NCBI GenBank assembly: GCA_937864365.1
Contig: CALMJT010000131.1
Coordinates: 1 to 64,000, forward strand
Source of the DNA: an uncultured Alteromonadales bacterium
GTDB lineage: Bacteria; Pseudomonadota; Gammaproteobacteria; Pseudomonadales; Cellvibrionaceae
DNA length: 64,000 bases
Direction of reading: 5' to 3'
A program made the position numbers and the translations under genes. Numbering within the stretch: the first letter of the stretch is position 1; each line of letters opens with the position of its first letter. Of the stretch, positions 10,767 through 21,882 are shown piece by piece. The notes under the pieces were generated by a model that was not told the DNA's origin, did not search any database, and saw nothing but the letters and a program-made list of their open reading frames with translations.

Positions 10767-11819
10767 TTAAGCCTCGCTTGTCTCCTCTTGTTCATTAGTT
10801 ATAGCATAGGGTAGAGGAGCGAAACGGAGTTTTGTGACTTTTTGAGACTCTAGGTAGACTTCTCCAGACTTATAAGCAGAATCTAAAATACATACCAGAA
10901 GCTCATAACTAAAATCGTCGGTTGGTACAACGTTAACAATTTCACCAATTGACTGTTGGGTATCTTCACCAAACAACTTGTCACCGGCTTTTGGTATGGT
11001 TTCTATATCGGCAATTGCACGGTAGGTATGACGTTTTTGTTTGCCAAGATACTGCATTCTTGCAACCACTTCTTGGCCGGTGTAACAGCCTTTGGTGAAG
11101 CTCACTGCCCCCACTTGCGTGAGATTAATGGTTTGTGGCACAAAATTTTCGGTCGTGTCGGCATTAATCCACACTCTACCTTTGCGAATTTCATCAGCTC
11201 GCCATTCACTGGTGGCGCCTATGGCACATAAGGGTTCGAGCTTTAACCAGTAATCTTCAATTTTGTCGGCACTAACCCAACACTCGATAACGTCATCGTC
11301 AGTACGAATTAGGGTGAAATCGTCACTGTGAATGGATTCCATAAAGGTAGAGGGCGCCTTACCGAAAATATCGGACACAATGTTTTCGCAGGTATCACCT
11401 TTCAAGGCGATGCAGAGCTTAATGTCTGAATCTGGGACATATTTAGCCTTAGAGAAAACCATATATTTACCTAACGATTTTCTGGCAACGTCTTCAAGAC
11501 TTGCGTCGCAACGCAGTGTTACTTTGCCGTCTTTCGCACAGGCTAAAAAGTTAAATATCACTCGACCTTTAGCGTTGCAGTGTGCGCCGTATTGCGCGGA
11601 ATAGTCGCTAAGGTTGTTGATGTCACAGGTGACTTGGCCTTGAAGGAATTTTTTTGCTTCTTCACCTTCAATTTGAAGTGTGCACATATTGGTAAGTGCA
11701 AATAAGCGAGTGTTTGTGTTGGCAGACGCTGCGCGCTCGGACGTAGCCATCAGTTCACCGTCTACCAATTGCAGTCTGTTTGTTTGTAGAAACTCTAACC
11801 AACTGGCAAAACTGGACAT
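10767..11819 (-). CDS. ygfZ: folate-binding protein YgfZ (GcvT-like)
   Basis: KGCYTGQEVVARMQYLGKQKR signature; start chosen at MSSFASW. Confidence 0.92.
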   Translation of the reverse strand: MSSFASWLEFLQTNRLQLVDGELMATSERAASANTNTRLFALTNMCTLQIEGEEAKKFLQGQVTCDINNLSDYSAQYGAHCNAKGRVIFNFLACAKDGKVTLRCDASLEDVARKSLGKYMVFSKAKYVPDSDIKLCIALKGDTCENIVSDIFGKAPSTFMESIHSDDFTLIRTDDDVIECWVSADKIEDYWLKLEPLCAIGATSEWRADEIRKGRVWINADTTENFVPQTINLTQVGAVSFTKGCYTGQEVVARMQYLGKQKRHTYRAIADIETIPKAGDKLFGEDTQQSIGEIVNVVPTDDFSYELLVCILDSAYKSGEVYLESQKVTKLRFAPLPYAITNEQEETSEA

Positions 11820-11997
11820 GAATAGCGTGCTCCTGTAAGTAGTTTTTGAGTGTATTGATCTTCGGTCTATCAAAGATTAAACCATGTTGATATCCGTCTG
11901 TGAGTCGATTGTACTGATAATCGTTCCAATTTTAAGGAGTTTTTAAAGCATAGAGCGTAAATATCGGTATAATTGCCGACGTTCAAAGTAACCATCG

Positions 11998-12261
11998 ATG
12001 AGTGACAGAATGGAAAAAAACCGACTTTTGTGGGCTGCGCGCCGGGGTATGCTAGAGCTTGACTTGGTTTTGCTGCCTTTCATAGAGAATATCTACGCAA
12101 CATTAGAAAAAGAAGATCAAGATAGATTTGACGCTCTGCTTGAATGCGAAGATCAAGACATGTTCAGCTGGTTTATCGATAAAGTTGACCCAGAAGATCC
12201 GGAAACGCTAAAAATTGTCCGAATTATCCGATCACATACCGGCCTTCAGCCAGAAAATTAA
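11998..12261 (+). CDS. sdhE: succinate dehydrogenase assembly factor SdhE (YgfY family)
   Basis: RLLWAARRGMLELDLVLLPF motif, 87 aa. Confidence 0.93.
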   Translation: MSDRMEKNRLLWAARRGMLELDLVLLPFIENIYATLEKEDQDRFDALLECEDQDMFSWFIDKVDPEDPETLKIVRIIRSHTGLQPEN

Positions 12262-12670
12262 TCTTGCTCTTATGTTGCCAGGATTTATTTTCTGGCAGCA
12301 TTTATTGGTATTGATAATCTGGATAGCCGCACTGTGTATTTCTTCTCTGGCTGTTGAGGTTGTTAGCCTGCTTTGTGCAGTGGTCAGCTTAGCCATTGCG
12401 TACAATTTTTTTCGAATACGCCAACGATATTCTGGGTATTTGATGTTTGATCGGCAATCTTGGAGTTATTGCTCACCGCACCTTCCGCCTTGTCCTTTAC
12501 GTTTAGTTTCTTACTCCATTTTATTTCGTGGAATTATCATACTCAGATTTAATAACGATGCTAAACGGCTTCATAAAAATATTGAGTATTTTTTTACGAC
12601 AAAAACACTCGATCTTGTTACCTTTCAACACATTAAGATTCTTGCAGAAACCAAAAAACTCATTGTCTAA
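12215..12670 (+). CDS. YgfX-like membrane protein (start uncertain)
   Basis: Immediately downstream of and overlapping sdhE, two hydrophobic N-terminal helices; position as in the sdhE-ygfX pair. Confidence 0.5.
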   Translation: MSELSDHIPAFSQKINLALMLPGFIFWQHLLVLIIWIAALCISSLAVEVVSLLCAVVSLAIAYNFFRIRQRYSGYLMFDRQSWSYCSPHLPPCPLRLVSYSILFRGIIILRFNNDAKRLHKNIEYFFTTKTLDLVTFQHIKILAETKKLIV

Positions 12671-12675
12671 TTTTA

Positions 12676-12830
12676 TAGGAAGCTCTGATTAACCTAGAGT
12701 TTCCAGCGACACAAGGATGTGTCGCCAATTTCAAGAACTGTAAGTGATTGAAATTGTGAAGAAATTGGATATCGCAATTTCAATTTCTGTCCTCTGATTA
12801 AATCAGGGATGAATTAATCAGAGGTTCCTA
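12676..12830 (-). repeat. dispersed multi-hairpin repeat, full length, inverted (copy 5)
   Basis: TATAGGAAGCTCTGATTAACCTAGAGTTTCC...GATTAAATCAGGGATGAATTAATCAGAGGTTCCTATA. Confidence 0.92.
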
Positions 12831-12920
12831 TAGTCAAAACTTTAGTGAGATTATGGTTGCGCTGTTACTACATATATTTCATGTATTCGTTGATTTTAAA
12901 CAGTATTTAACTTGTCTAGA

Positions 12921-12966
12921 AATCTCTGACCAGTGTATCCATGATTTAATCGGAGTTTTTCCTAAT
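12921..12966 (+). repeat. solo end-hairpin remnant of the dispersed repeat
   Basis: aatctctgaccagtgtatccatgatttaatcggagtttttcc resembles hairpin 1 joined to a terminal sequence. Confidence 0.55.
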
Positions 12967-13354
12967 TGTTCTAGTCAAAAAATACGATACAGACATTAAT
13001 TTGAATTATTGATGAATTTTAAATTATACCGATGTGCGAGATCGTTCTCTGTTGTATTAAGTTTTGAAAAGATACAAGCCTAAGAAAAGTGTTGATTTAT
13101 ATCGGTCTTTAATTTTCGATAATTCAAATATACACAGATATAAAATATAATTTTTAATCATCACGGGATAGATTCTAAATTTTCCTGATCAACTGGCTTG
13201 CATTGTTTTTAAGACTAATTGGAATTTCAGCCACTCTTAAAATATCTGTCCTGTAAAATATCTGTCATGGGAGATTTATAAATCATGTTGGTTTTGTCTG
13301 TTTTTATCTTGAGTAGTCGTGCTAGAATCTTCGCGCTTACAAAAAATAGAGCAA

Positions 13355-13505
13355 TAGGAACTTTTGATTAACAAATCCTTAATTAATCAGTGATTAGATG
13401 TTGGAAATGTAATTTTCAATTCCTTCACAGTTTTAATGGTTGCCCTTATTTAAATTCATGGCACATCTCTGTGTCAGTAGTACTCAGATATTATAAAGAT
13501 TTTTT
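13355..13505 (+). repeat. dispersed multi-hairpin repeat, strongly diverged (copy 6)
   Basis: taggaacttttgattaac...attaatcagtgattagatgttggaaatgtaattttcaattccttcaca...ggcacatctctgtgtc... Confidence 0.65.
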
Positions 13506-13957
13506 TAATATTCACTTAAACAGAAAATAAATTTTAATAATAAGTTTTAGTGTTAAAGCATCTTTATTTACACCTCAGTCTGAGTGATCGTTATTTTTAG
13601 TGTGAAGTTGACTTGCGTCACGTTTTTGCCAGTTACTTTTCGTGTTTTTCACATAACTGTAAAGTTTCCGACGCTTTTTTTAAAAGAAATACGATTTTTA
13701 AAATTAACCATTGCTGATCAATTAAAAATCACTTGAGTTTTAGGATTGTTTTTTAGTAACCTATAAAAATAAATAAGAAAGGTTACTGGTTTGTTTGGCC
13801 ATACGGCTATGTTTGAGAGAATTCCGTTAGCATCGTTGTGAAGTGTTTGTCTTCAACACTGCTAAATATATAAGAATAATAGATTAATTATTTCCACTCG
13901 GTGACTATCACCAAATACATTAAATCAACCAAAAAAATATTGATTCATGGGACTGTT

Positions 13958-15070
13958 ATGAAACTTTCAAAAAAAATAATGACTTCGGCTGCTCTAGTTG
14001 CTGCTACTACCCTTGCAATTTCATCTGCTCACGCGTCTTACCTAGAGAGAGTTGCAACTCTTTCTAACGCAGCCGAAGGCAATGAGTTACTTATTTTTAC
14101 TCAAACTAAATCCAACGGTTTAGTGTTGCTAGATTCTGTTTCTACCGGTGGTTTTGGTACTGGTGCACCTTTAGTTTCTAACCAAGATGCGTTAATTGTT
14201 AGTGACGACGGTGACTTTATATACGGTGTAAATACTGGAAGTAACAGCATTTCTGTATTCAAAATCGGCCGTAAGGGCGTTAAATTAATTCAAACGATCG
14301 ATTCACAGGGTGATCGTCCTATCAGCTTGACCCAAACTGACGATCTTCTTTATGTGGTGAACGAAGGCACCGACAATATTGCAGGTTACAAAGTTAAAAA
14401 AGACGGCAAATTAGAAATTCTTGAAAATTCTGTAGCCAGCTTAAGCGGTTCAGGTACAGCGCCTGCGCAAATTAGTTTTTCTCCAGACGGTGATTTCTTG
14501 ATTGTTACCGAAAAGCTCACTAACTTGATTGTTACCTATCCTGTACTAGAAGATGGTCGTCCTGGTGAGTTGGTTGCCACAACTTCTGCATTGCCTGTTC
14601 CTTTTGGTTTTGATTTTGACCGTTTTGGTCACGTAGTGGTTTCTGAAGCTGCTGTACCAGGTGGTCCAGACATTGGTTTGGGTGCCGGTGTTTCTTCTTA
14701 TGAATTGGAAGCCGACGGTAGCTTGTCTGTGTTAACTGGTGGTGTGTTGAACTCTGGTCGTGCAGCTTGCTGGGTAGAATTTAGCAAAAACGGTCGTGTT
14801 GCTTATGTCACTAACACCGTTTCAAACTCTGTTTCGGTATACACAACTAACCGTCACGGTGATTTAACTCTTGCCAACGACATTGCTGCGACTCTTGATG
14901 CCGGTTTCCCATCGGACATCGCACTGTCGCAAAATAGCCGAGTGGTTTATGTGTTAAGTAACGCGGGTGGTTTTATCAACTCGTTCTCTGTTGAAGATCG
15001 TACCGGTCTTGTGTCAGTTTCTGAAACCGCAGAGCTTCCTTCTTCAGCTAACGGTTTGGTAACTTTTTAA
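13958..15070 (+). CDS. secreted lactonase/YncE-like beta-propeller protein
   Basis: Signal peptide MKLSKKIMTSAALVAATTLAISSAHA; repeated blades (SDDGDFIYGVNTGSNSISVFKI, PDGDFLIVTEKLTNLIVTYPV, RVAYVTNTVSNSVSVY). Confidence 0.8.
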   Translation: MKLSKKIMTSAALVAATTLAISSAHASYLERVATLSNAAEGNELLIFTQTKSNGLVLLDSVSTGGFGTGAPLVSNQDALIVSDDGDFIYGVNTGSNSISVFKIGRKGVKLIQTIDSQGDRPISLTQTDDLLYVVNEGTDNIAGYKVKKDGKLEILENSVASLSGSGTAPAQISFSPDGDFLIVTEKLTNLIVTYPVLEDGRPGELVATTSALPVPFGFDFDRFGHVVVSEAAVPGGPDIGLGAGVSSYELEADGSLSVLTGGVLNSGRAACWVEFSKNGRVAYVTNTVSNSVSVYTTNRHGDLTLANDIAATLDAGFPSDIALSQNSRVVYVLSNAGGFINSFSVEDRTGLVSVSETAELPSSANGLVTF

Positions 15071-15226
15071 TTTTAGGATTAAATTGTTTTAAAAATTTTA
15101 ACTTTTTTAAATTTTTACCAAATCTAAGTTAATGTTGTATTTTTAATTTTGATTGGTTATTTATGAAAGTAGATAACAGTGTTTTGGTGTAACTAATAAT
15201 TTTACGCTTTTCATGTGTTGTTATTT

Positions 15227-15260
15227 AAAAAGGGTCTATGTTTTACATAGGCCCTTTTTT
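15227..15260 (+). terminator. rho-independent terminator
   Basis: AAAAAGGGTCTATGTTTTACATAGGCCCTTTTTT. Confidence 0.8.
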
Positions 15261-15482
15261 ATTTTTGGGTTTTAATCACAAATAGTTATTTTGTGGTTTT
15301 TAAAAATGACTTTTTATTTGGAAGTGAACAAATTATTTGAATTAATTGGTAAGTATTTTTCGGTATTCGCTAAATTATATTTTCTAAATTATGGATGTGT
15401 GTAATTCACTGAAAGTGTTGGGTGATTTGCATTTCCTTTCTTTTTAATTATCACAAATCTAATAATTTATCTGGAGACTTTT

Positions 15483-16598
15483 GTGAAAAAGTTTTTACAA
15501 GTTGGTTTATGCTCAGGGTTTTTATCGGCCGTTTTATCTACTGCTTCTTTTACTGCTAACGCGTATTATTTTCCAAGAGTTGCAACCTTAACAAATGATC
15601 TCGAAAATAATGAATTAATGGTTTTTGCTCAACTTCCCGGTCAACAAGGATTAAAATTAATTCAATCGATTCCTACAGGCGGAACGGGTTTGCAAGCCGC
15701 GCTTGGCAATCAAGACGGTTTAATTGTTAGTGAAGATGGTAATTATTTGTACGCAATTAATCCGGGTAGTGACAGTCTCTCAGTTTTTGCTATTAAGTCT
15801 ACAGGGGTTGAATTAATTCAGACTGTTTCTTCACAAGGAATAATGCCGCTGAGTTTAACGCAAAATGATGATTTATTATTTGTTTTAAATGGTGGCTCTG
15901 ATTCTATTGCGGGTTTTAGTATTAATTCAGACGGCACCTTAGCGTTTATCGATGAATCATTGGGCCAATTAAGCTCTACTGGAACAGCACCAGCACAAGC
16001 GAGTTTTACGCCTGATGGCGCATTTTTGATTGTTACCGAAAAAGTTACTGGTGTAATTTCGACATTCCCGGTCACCGACGACGGTGTTATTGGTGAGCGT
16101 GTTGGCATCGCTTCTGAAAAACCGTTTCCATTTGGATTTGACTTCGATCGCTTTGGGCACGTTTTGGTATCTGAGGCAAACCCGTTCGGCACTGACGGTG
16201 GATCTGTAACTTCCTATAATATTTCTGCAAACGGAAACTTAGAATTATTAGATTCTGCTGAGCTTAATGGGCAAAGAGCAACTTGTTGGCTAAAAACCGG
16301 AAAAGGCGGACGATTTGCTTACGTTTCTAATACGTTTTCCGAAACGATTTCTTTGTATTCTGTGGATCGTGACGGCGACTTAGTGTTAACCGGTGATGAT
16401 GGTCTGGTGGCTGAACTGGAAACAGGTGATGTACCCATTGATATCGCCTTTTCTGACAATGGCCGCATTTTTTATGTTTTAAATGAAGGTAACGACGGCA
16501 GTATTGCTTCTTATCAAGTTACCGGAGCGAAAGGTTTGCGCCTGATGGATCGCAATGAAGATGTTCCTGCGTTTTCAACCGGTATCGTAGCGTTTTAA
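15483..16598 (+). CDS. secreted beta-propeller protein, tandem paralogue of 13958-15070
   Basis: Signal peptide plus the same blade pattern (SEDGNYLYAINPGSDSLSVFAI, PDGAFLIVTEKVTGVISTFPV, FGFDFDRFGHVLVSEA). Confidence 0.8.
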   Translation: MKKFLQVGLCSGFLSAVLSTASFTANAYYFPRVATLTNDLENNELMVFAQLPGQQGLKLIQSIPTGGTGLQAALGNQDGLIVSEDGNYLYAINPGSDSLSVFAIKSTGVELIQTVSSQGIMPLSLTQNDDLLFVLNGGSDSIAGFSINSDGTLAFIDESLGQLSSTGTAPAQASFTPDGAFLIVTEKVTGVISTFPVTDDGVIGERVGIASEKPFPFGFDFDRFGHVLVSEANPFGTDGGSVTSYNISANGNLELLDSAELNGQRATCWLKTGKGGRFAYVSNTFSETISLYSVDRDGDLVLTGDDGLVAELETGDVPIDIAFSDNGRIFYVLNEGNDGSIASYQVTGAKGLRLMDRNEDVPAFSTGIVAF

Positions 16599-16645
16599 AT
16601 TGCAAGTGTTTTAGATTTTAATGAGTCTAATGGTTAAAGTGACGA

Positions 16646-16677
16646 ATAAAAAAGCCCTTTTAAAAGGGCTTTTTTTA
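16646..16677. terminator. bidirectional rho-independent terminator between convergent genes
   Basis: AATAAAAAAGCCCTTTTAAAAGGGCTTTTTTT. Confidence 0.85.
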
Positions 16678-16705
16678 ATTTTATATTAATCGAATACTCG
16701 GTTTT

Positions 16706-18349
16706 TCAGCTTCTACCAACAACGACATCTTGCGCAGCAAAGTTAATAGGTACCAGTACAGTGTCACGTGCGAAGGGTTTTAAATTGGGAAAATCTAACG
16801 AGTAGTGCAAGCCGCGACTTTCTTTGCGTGCCATTGCGGAGCGAATAATCAGTTGCGCGACAACCGCCAAATTGCGAAGCTCAATTAAATCGTTGCTCAC
16901 TTTATAATTTGAGTAGTACTCGCTAATTTCATTTTGCAGTAATTTAATTCGATGATTGGCTCTTTCTAGCCGCTTTCCTGTTCGAACGATACCAACGTAG
17001 TCCCACATAAATCGACGCAATTCATCCCAGTTGTGGGAAATAATAACGTCTTCATCGGAATCCGTTACTCGACTCTCGTCCCACTCTGGTTGATATTCTG
17101 GCGACTTAATCGAATCAATAGTCTCTATAATTTTTAGTGCTGCCGAGCGTCCATAAACCAAACATTCCAACAATGAATTGCTGGCCATGCGGTTGGCGCC
17201 GTGAAGACCGGTAAATGACGACTCACCAATAGCGTAGAGGTTGAGTAAATCGGTTTGGCCAAATTGATTTACCATAACACCACCGCAGGTGTAGTGGGCG
17301 GCAGGTACAACGGGTATCGGTTGGCGAGTAATATCAATTCCGTATTTTAGGCATTCGGCTTTTACGGTAGGGAAGTGGCTGTTAATAAACTCAGCGGGTT
17401 TATGGGATATATCCAAATAAACGCAGTCGCAACCGAGTCGCTTCATTTCATGGTCAATTGCGCGCGCGACCACATCTCTGGGGGCCAGCTCTGCAAGTTC
17501 ATGAAATTGATCCATAAATCGTTCGCCACTAGGCAGTTTTAATATCGCACCTTCGCCGCGTAATGCTTCTGTGAGCAAAAAAGTTTTAGCGGTAGGGTGG
17601 TACAAGCAGGTTGGATGGAACTGGTTAAATTCCATGTTGGCAATGCGGCAACCTGCGCGCCATGCCATGGCAATTCCGTCGCCACTGCAACCGTCTGGAT
17701 TGCTGGTGTAGAGATAAACTTTACTGGCGCCACCTGTTGCGAGAATTACGACTTTGGCTTGAAAGAGTGAAACGCTGTCGGCAGTGCGGTCATAGATGTA
17801 GGCGCCGGTGCAGCGATACTTTGGTGAATCTTCGTCGGCTTGAGTAATGAGATCAACGGCAATGTGGTTAGATAATATATCAACATTCTTTTTGTGTTTT
17901 ACCGCATCGATAAGCGTGCTGTGAACGGCTTTGCCTGTTGCATCGGCACTGTGAATGATTCTTCGATGGGTGTGACCACCTTCTTGGGTTAAGTGGTAGG
18001 TATCGCTGTGTTCTTCTTTAGTGAAACGTACGCCTTCTTCTATAAGCCATTCGATGGCTTGACGGCTGTTTTCTACCGTGAATCGCACCGCATCTTCGTG
18101 ACAGAGACCGGCACCGGCGATCAATGTATCTTTTACGTGCTTATCAACACTGTCTTCCGAATCTAAAACCGCTGCAATACCACCTTGAGCCCACCAGGTT
18201 GAACCATCGGTGAGTTCGCCTTTACTGATCAAAGCAACCGAATACTGCTCGGGAATGTGTAGGGCGGCCGTTAGTCCTGCTGCACCCGAACCGATGATGA
18301 GCACGTCGTGAAAATGTTTTTGAGTCATAGCGCTAGGTGTCTCAAGCAA
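16706..18349 (-). CDS. nadB: L-aspartate oxidase
   Basis: 547 aa; FAD-binding [31 protein letters not shown]; divergent from rpoE as in many gammaproteobacteria. Confidence 0.95.
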   Translation of the reverse strand: MLETPSAMTQKHFHDVLIIGSGAAGLTAALHIPEQYSVALISKGELTDGSTWWAQGGIAAVLDSEDSVDKHVKDTLIAGAGLCHEDAVRFTVENSRQAIEWLIEEGVRFTKEEHSDTYHLTQEGGHTHRRIIHSADATGKAVHSTLIDAVKHKKNVDILSNHIAVDLITQADEDSPKYRCTGAYIYDRTADSVSLFQAKVVILATGGASKVYLYTSNPDGCSGDGIAMAWRAGCRIANMEFNQFHPTCLYHPTAKTFLLTEALRGEGAILKLPSGERFMDQFHELAELAPRDVVARAIDHEMKRLGCDCVYLDISHKPAEFINSHFPTVKAECLKYGIDITRQPIPVVPAAHYTCGGVMVNQFGQTDLLNLYAIGESSFTGLHGANRMASNSLLECLVYGRSAALKIIETIDSIKSPEYQPEWDESRVTDSDEDVIISHNWDELRRFMWDYVGIVRTGKRLERANHRIKLLQNEISEYYSNYKVSNDLIELRNLAVVAQLIIRSAMARKESRGLHYSLDFPNLKPFARDTVLVPINFAAQDVVVGRS

Positions 18350-18801
18350 GATTTTATAGTTGTTGTGAATATTACAGTCGTGTTACTTATAAAATTTGGC
18401 GGCAGTATATACATTTTGTCGGTTTGCTCACAGCCAAGGACATTTCAAGAATGGAAGCGATACTAAAAAAACTGAATTTGAAAGAACTTTCAAGATGGTT
18501 GATGTGTCATTGTCCCGGTTTTTCATTCTAGCCTGATAAAAATTGAATGATGTCGCAAAAATCGACATCCGGCTAGTTGGCAATTACGTCACCTAAAGAC
18601 ACAGGGATTGATTTTTAATGCCAATAATTTGCTGGTGTAGTTAAAATCTAATAGGTTTTTTCGTTATTTGGCTGTGATTTGATAAAATTTCTCAAGCGTC
18701 CAGTTTAATCTCGTCAACTCAGCCCTTATTATTGCAAACCTATTGTTAGGTCACTGTGCCCTTGGATTAAGTTTGCCATTTGGCAATTGTTGGAGATATG
18801 A

Positions 18802-19386
18802 ATGACGGGCCAAAATACGCCTAATTCTGATCAACAGCTTGTTGAGCGGGTTCAAAAAGGCGACAAGCGTGCGTTTGACATGCTAGTGCTCAAGTATCAG
18901 CACAAAATCATCGCTATAGTTGGTCGTTATATAAAAGATAATGCCGAAGTGTATGATGTGGTGCAGGAAGCCTTTATCAAAGCATACCGGGCGCTTGGGA
19001 ATTTCCGTGGCGACAGTGCTTTTTATACTTGGTTGTACCGAATCGCCATCAACACCGCTAAGAATCACTTAGTCTCTCGTGGTCGACGTCCACCGGCATC
19101 GGATGTAGATGTAGATGAGGCCGATTTTTACGAAGGCAGCGATGCTTTGCGCGATACAGAATCTCCCGAAGGGGCGATGATGCGCGATCAGTTGCAACAA
19201 GTTGTTAACGACACTATCAAAGCGTTGCCCGAAGATTTGCGAACAGCTTTAACACTTCGTGAAATGGAGGGTTTGAGCTATGAAGACATTGCAGAAGTAA
19301 TGGAATGTCCGGTTGGAACTGTACGTTCTAGGATCTTTCGGGCTCGTGAAGCAATTGATAAAGCCATTCGTCCGCTTGTGGTTTGA
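18802..19386 (+). CDS. rpoE: RNA polymerase sigma-E factor
   Basis: 194 aa ECF sigma; VYDVVQEAFIKAYRALGNFRGDSAFYTWLYRIAINTAKNHL; followed by rseA/B/C. Confidence 0.95.
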   Translation: MTGQNTPNSDQQLVERVQKGDKRAFDMLVLKYQHKIIAIVGRYIKDNAEVYDVVQEAFIKAYRALGNFRGDSAFYTWLYRIAINTAKNHLVSRGRRPPASDVDVDEADFYEGSDALRDTESPEGAMMRDQLQQVVNDTIKALPEDLRTALTLREMEGLSYEDIAEVMECPVGTVRSRIFRAREAIDKAIRPLVV

Positions 19387-19656
19387 AATTTTTACAAATT
19401 TTTTGAAAAAGTTTGTGAACCAAATCTTTGCTGTTGAGTCCATTGGATACACAAACATTCAGTTTCTATTAATAAAGTTTGAACTTGATCAATCTAATTA
19501 CTGCAATATAACAGCTGTGTGCTTTAAAAATTTAGAGCATCAGCTTTATAAAAAATAGGTACAAGTGCGGTACAGTACTTATTAACAGTAGATTTCTTGT
19601 GTAAATTTTATGTCTAGCTGAACTAAACCATACCAATTACTAACCGAGTTTGTTAA

Positions 19657-20367
19657 ATGGCACAGATCAACGATAAATCTATGTTTGATGAAACTTTAAA
19701 GCAGTCATTATCCGCTCTTATGGATGGCGAAGCTTCTGAGCTTGAAGTTCGTCGTTTGTTGCAGCAGTCCGATAAAGACGCTGAAGTTCGTGAAACTTGG
19801 TCTCGTTACCAGTTGGCTGGCCGCCTTCTTCGTGGTGAGCAAGCCGCGGCACCAATGATTGATCTGAGTGCCAGCATTTCTGAGCTTATCAGCGAAGAAG
19901 AGACTCATTCTGTTGCCGCTCCTGTCGAGAAAAAAGCTGGCCTTAGCCGCTTTTTTGGTCATGCAGGTCGCGCTGCGATAGCAGCCTCCGTTGCAGTTGT
20001 TGCTGTGTTCGTTGTTAATACTTACCAAGACGCTCCTAGCGAAGGTGCTGCGCCAGTTGTTGCTGAGATCCAAGCACCAGCTTCTAGCAATAACGATGCG
20101 GCTAATTTACCAATTGGTTACGGCACTGACGGTTTGAGTGCACGTACGGTAAGTACAGATTCTTCGCGTTACGATGAAAAGCGTCGCAGTGCACAACCTG
20201 TTCAGTTTATTCCTCGTACCGACTCAAGAACTGGACAATCTGAAGTTTCAAATGCAGTGGTAGAAGAAATGCTTCGTCAATTAATGATTGAGCACGCAAA
20301 TACTGGCATGTCTACCCAGGGTGATGTTCCGTTCGAGCGACTACCTCGTATCGAATCTGAGCAGTAA
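19657..20367 (+). CDS. rseA: sigma-E anti-sigma factor RseA/MucA
   Basis: LSALMDGEASELEVRRLLQQ...RETWSRYQLAGRLLRGE; single TM; location after rpoE. Confidence 0.9.
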   Translation: MAQINDKSMFDETLKQSLSALMDGEASELEVRRLLQQSDKDAEVRETWSRYQLAGRLLRGEQAAAPMIDLSASISELISEEETHSVAAPVEKKAGLSRFFGHAGRAAIAASVAVVAVFVVNTYQDAPSEGAAPVVAEIQAPASSNNDAANLPIGYGTDGLSARTVSTDSSRYDEKRRSAQPVQFIPRTDSRTGQSEVSNAVVEEMLRQLMIEHANTGMSTQGDVPFERLPRIESEQ

Positions 20368-20442
20368 TTTATAATTGTGCATTTTGTTATTTAAATTGTA
20401 TTTCTTCGGTTAGTGATACTTTAGGTGACAAAAACGGTATTC

Positions 20443-20472
20443 CTAAAAGGCTTCGAAAGAAGCCTTTTTAGT
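20443..20472 (+). terminator. terminator-like hairpin between rseA and rseB
   Basis: CCTAAAAGGCTTCGAAAGAAGCCTTTTTAG. Confidence 0.75.
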
Positions 20473-20554
20473 TTCTGGGTGTTGTTCAACTGTGTTAAGT
20501 TGCTCCCAGTGAATAATTTATTTAATGATGGCTGAATTTAATTGAGGCGCTTTA

Positions 20555-21535
20555 ATGTTGATGGGGCTGTGTTTGCGTAAGTGGCAAATGTCTTCAAAAA
20601 AGTTGGTCGCAATGGCACTGATTGCTTGCAGTCTGTCTTCTGGACAGGCTTACGCAGATACTCATATTGATACAGGTTCTTCGGATGCCCCAGCATTAGA
20701 GCTGCTGCACAATATGGGCGAAGCGCTTTCGGTTACGAGTTACAGGGGCATATACACACACGAACATTCGGGTAACATAGACTCTATTCAAGTCGAGCAT
20801 GGTATAACCGAGCAATTACAAGCTGAGCGTCTTCAACATTTATCCGGCTTCAACAAGGCTATTATTCAGCGCTCAGATACAGGATTATGCTCAGAGATAG
20901 ATCCCGAAACTTCTAACCTGCCTCGCTCCGACGATCTTTTGGATGAGCACTATCGAATTCAATTCTTGGGTGAAGATAAGGTTGCCGGTAGAAAGGCCTT
21001 TGTTGTTAACGCCACTCCTCGCGATGAATATCGACATGGATTTCGCTTAGCAGTTGATGCTGAGACCTTCATGCCTTTAATGATGATGATTATTCAAATC
21101 GAAAACAGTCGAGTACTGGATCGCTTCCAATTTGTTAGTTTTGAGCCAGTAATTTTGTCTGAAAATGATGAGTTGGATGAAATTCAGCCAGAACCTAACG
21201 ACATACTGTTAATGTCTGGTTGTGTTGAAGCGGTTGATTTGGCTCGTTGGCGTTTGGGATGGGTTCCCAATGGTTTTCAATTAGTCTCTGCCAAGGTGAG
21301 TGAAAGTACCGACATGCTGGCGTTCAGTGATGGCATCAGTCGCTTCTCGGTGTTTGTGAGTAGTTCTCAAAGCGGTAAAACCCTTGAGGGCGAGGCTCGT
21401 AGAGGCGGTACTTTGGTGTATCTCGACAAAGTTGTTGCGGCGGGTGAGTTGTACCAGGTTTCTGTGGTTGGTGAAGTGCCTATAAACACCGCGCGCAAGG
21501 TCGCGTCGGCGTTAATCCCCTTGGCTAAGCGATAG
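20555..21535 (+). CDS. rseB: RseB/MucB periplasmic regulator
   Basis: 326 aa with signal peptide; outer-membrane-stress sensor architecture and operon position. Confidence 0.9.
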   Translation: MLMGLCLRKWQMSSKKLVAMALIACSLSSGQAYADTHIDTGSSDAPALELLHNMGEALSVTSYRGIYTHEHSGNIDSIQVEHGITEQLQAERLQHLSGFNKAIIQRSDTGLCSEIDPETSNLPRSDDLLDEHYRIQFLGEDKVAGRKAFVVNATPRDEYRHGFRLAVDAETFMPLMMMIIQIENSRVLDRFQFVSFEPVILSENDELDEIQPEPNDILLMSGCVEAVDLARWRLGWVPNGFQLVSAKVSESTDMLAFSDGISRFSVFVSSSQSGKTLEGEARRGGTLVYLDKVVAAGELYQVSVVGEVPINTARKVASALIPLAKR

Positions 21536-21677
21536 ATTTCAACTTTACAAGCCAGTTTGGCGCGAGTTTTGTTGGCTGGTAATGTGTTTTGATCGTAATG
21601 TATTGATCGGTGATTAATGCCACTTGATAGTAAGCGGTCTATACGCTTTTTTAGTACTACCGCACTACCAAGTTTTT

Positions 21678-21835
21678 AAGAAGCTCTAGTTCAATTTGGG
21701 TTTCCAGTGACGCAGTAATAGTAATGTCTCGCCAATTTCAGCAAAGAGTAGATGATTGAAATGGTGAAGAAATTGGAATCCGTATGGGTCATTACCCTCT
21801 GATTAAATCGTGAAAGAGCTAATCGGATGTTTCAA
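21678..21835 (-). repeat. dispersed multi-hairpin repeat, diverged, between rseB and rseC (copy 7)
   Basis: aagaagctctagttcaatttgggtttccagtgacgc...ctctgattaaatcgtgaaagagctaatcggatgtttc. Confidence 0.8.
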
Positions 21836-21882
21836 TATTTGGATTTTTTGACGTTGCATAACCGTATATTCGGAGAGTAGAA

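Noticed and set aside
15818-16192. 124-aa antisense ORF within the second beta-propeller gene
   Set aside because: Shadow ORF opposite a convincing exported protein; no recognisable domain.
18337-18531. 64-aa ORF between nadB and rpoE
   Set aside because: Short, in the divergent promoter region, overlaps the nadB start, no recognisable family.
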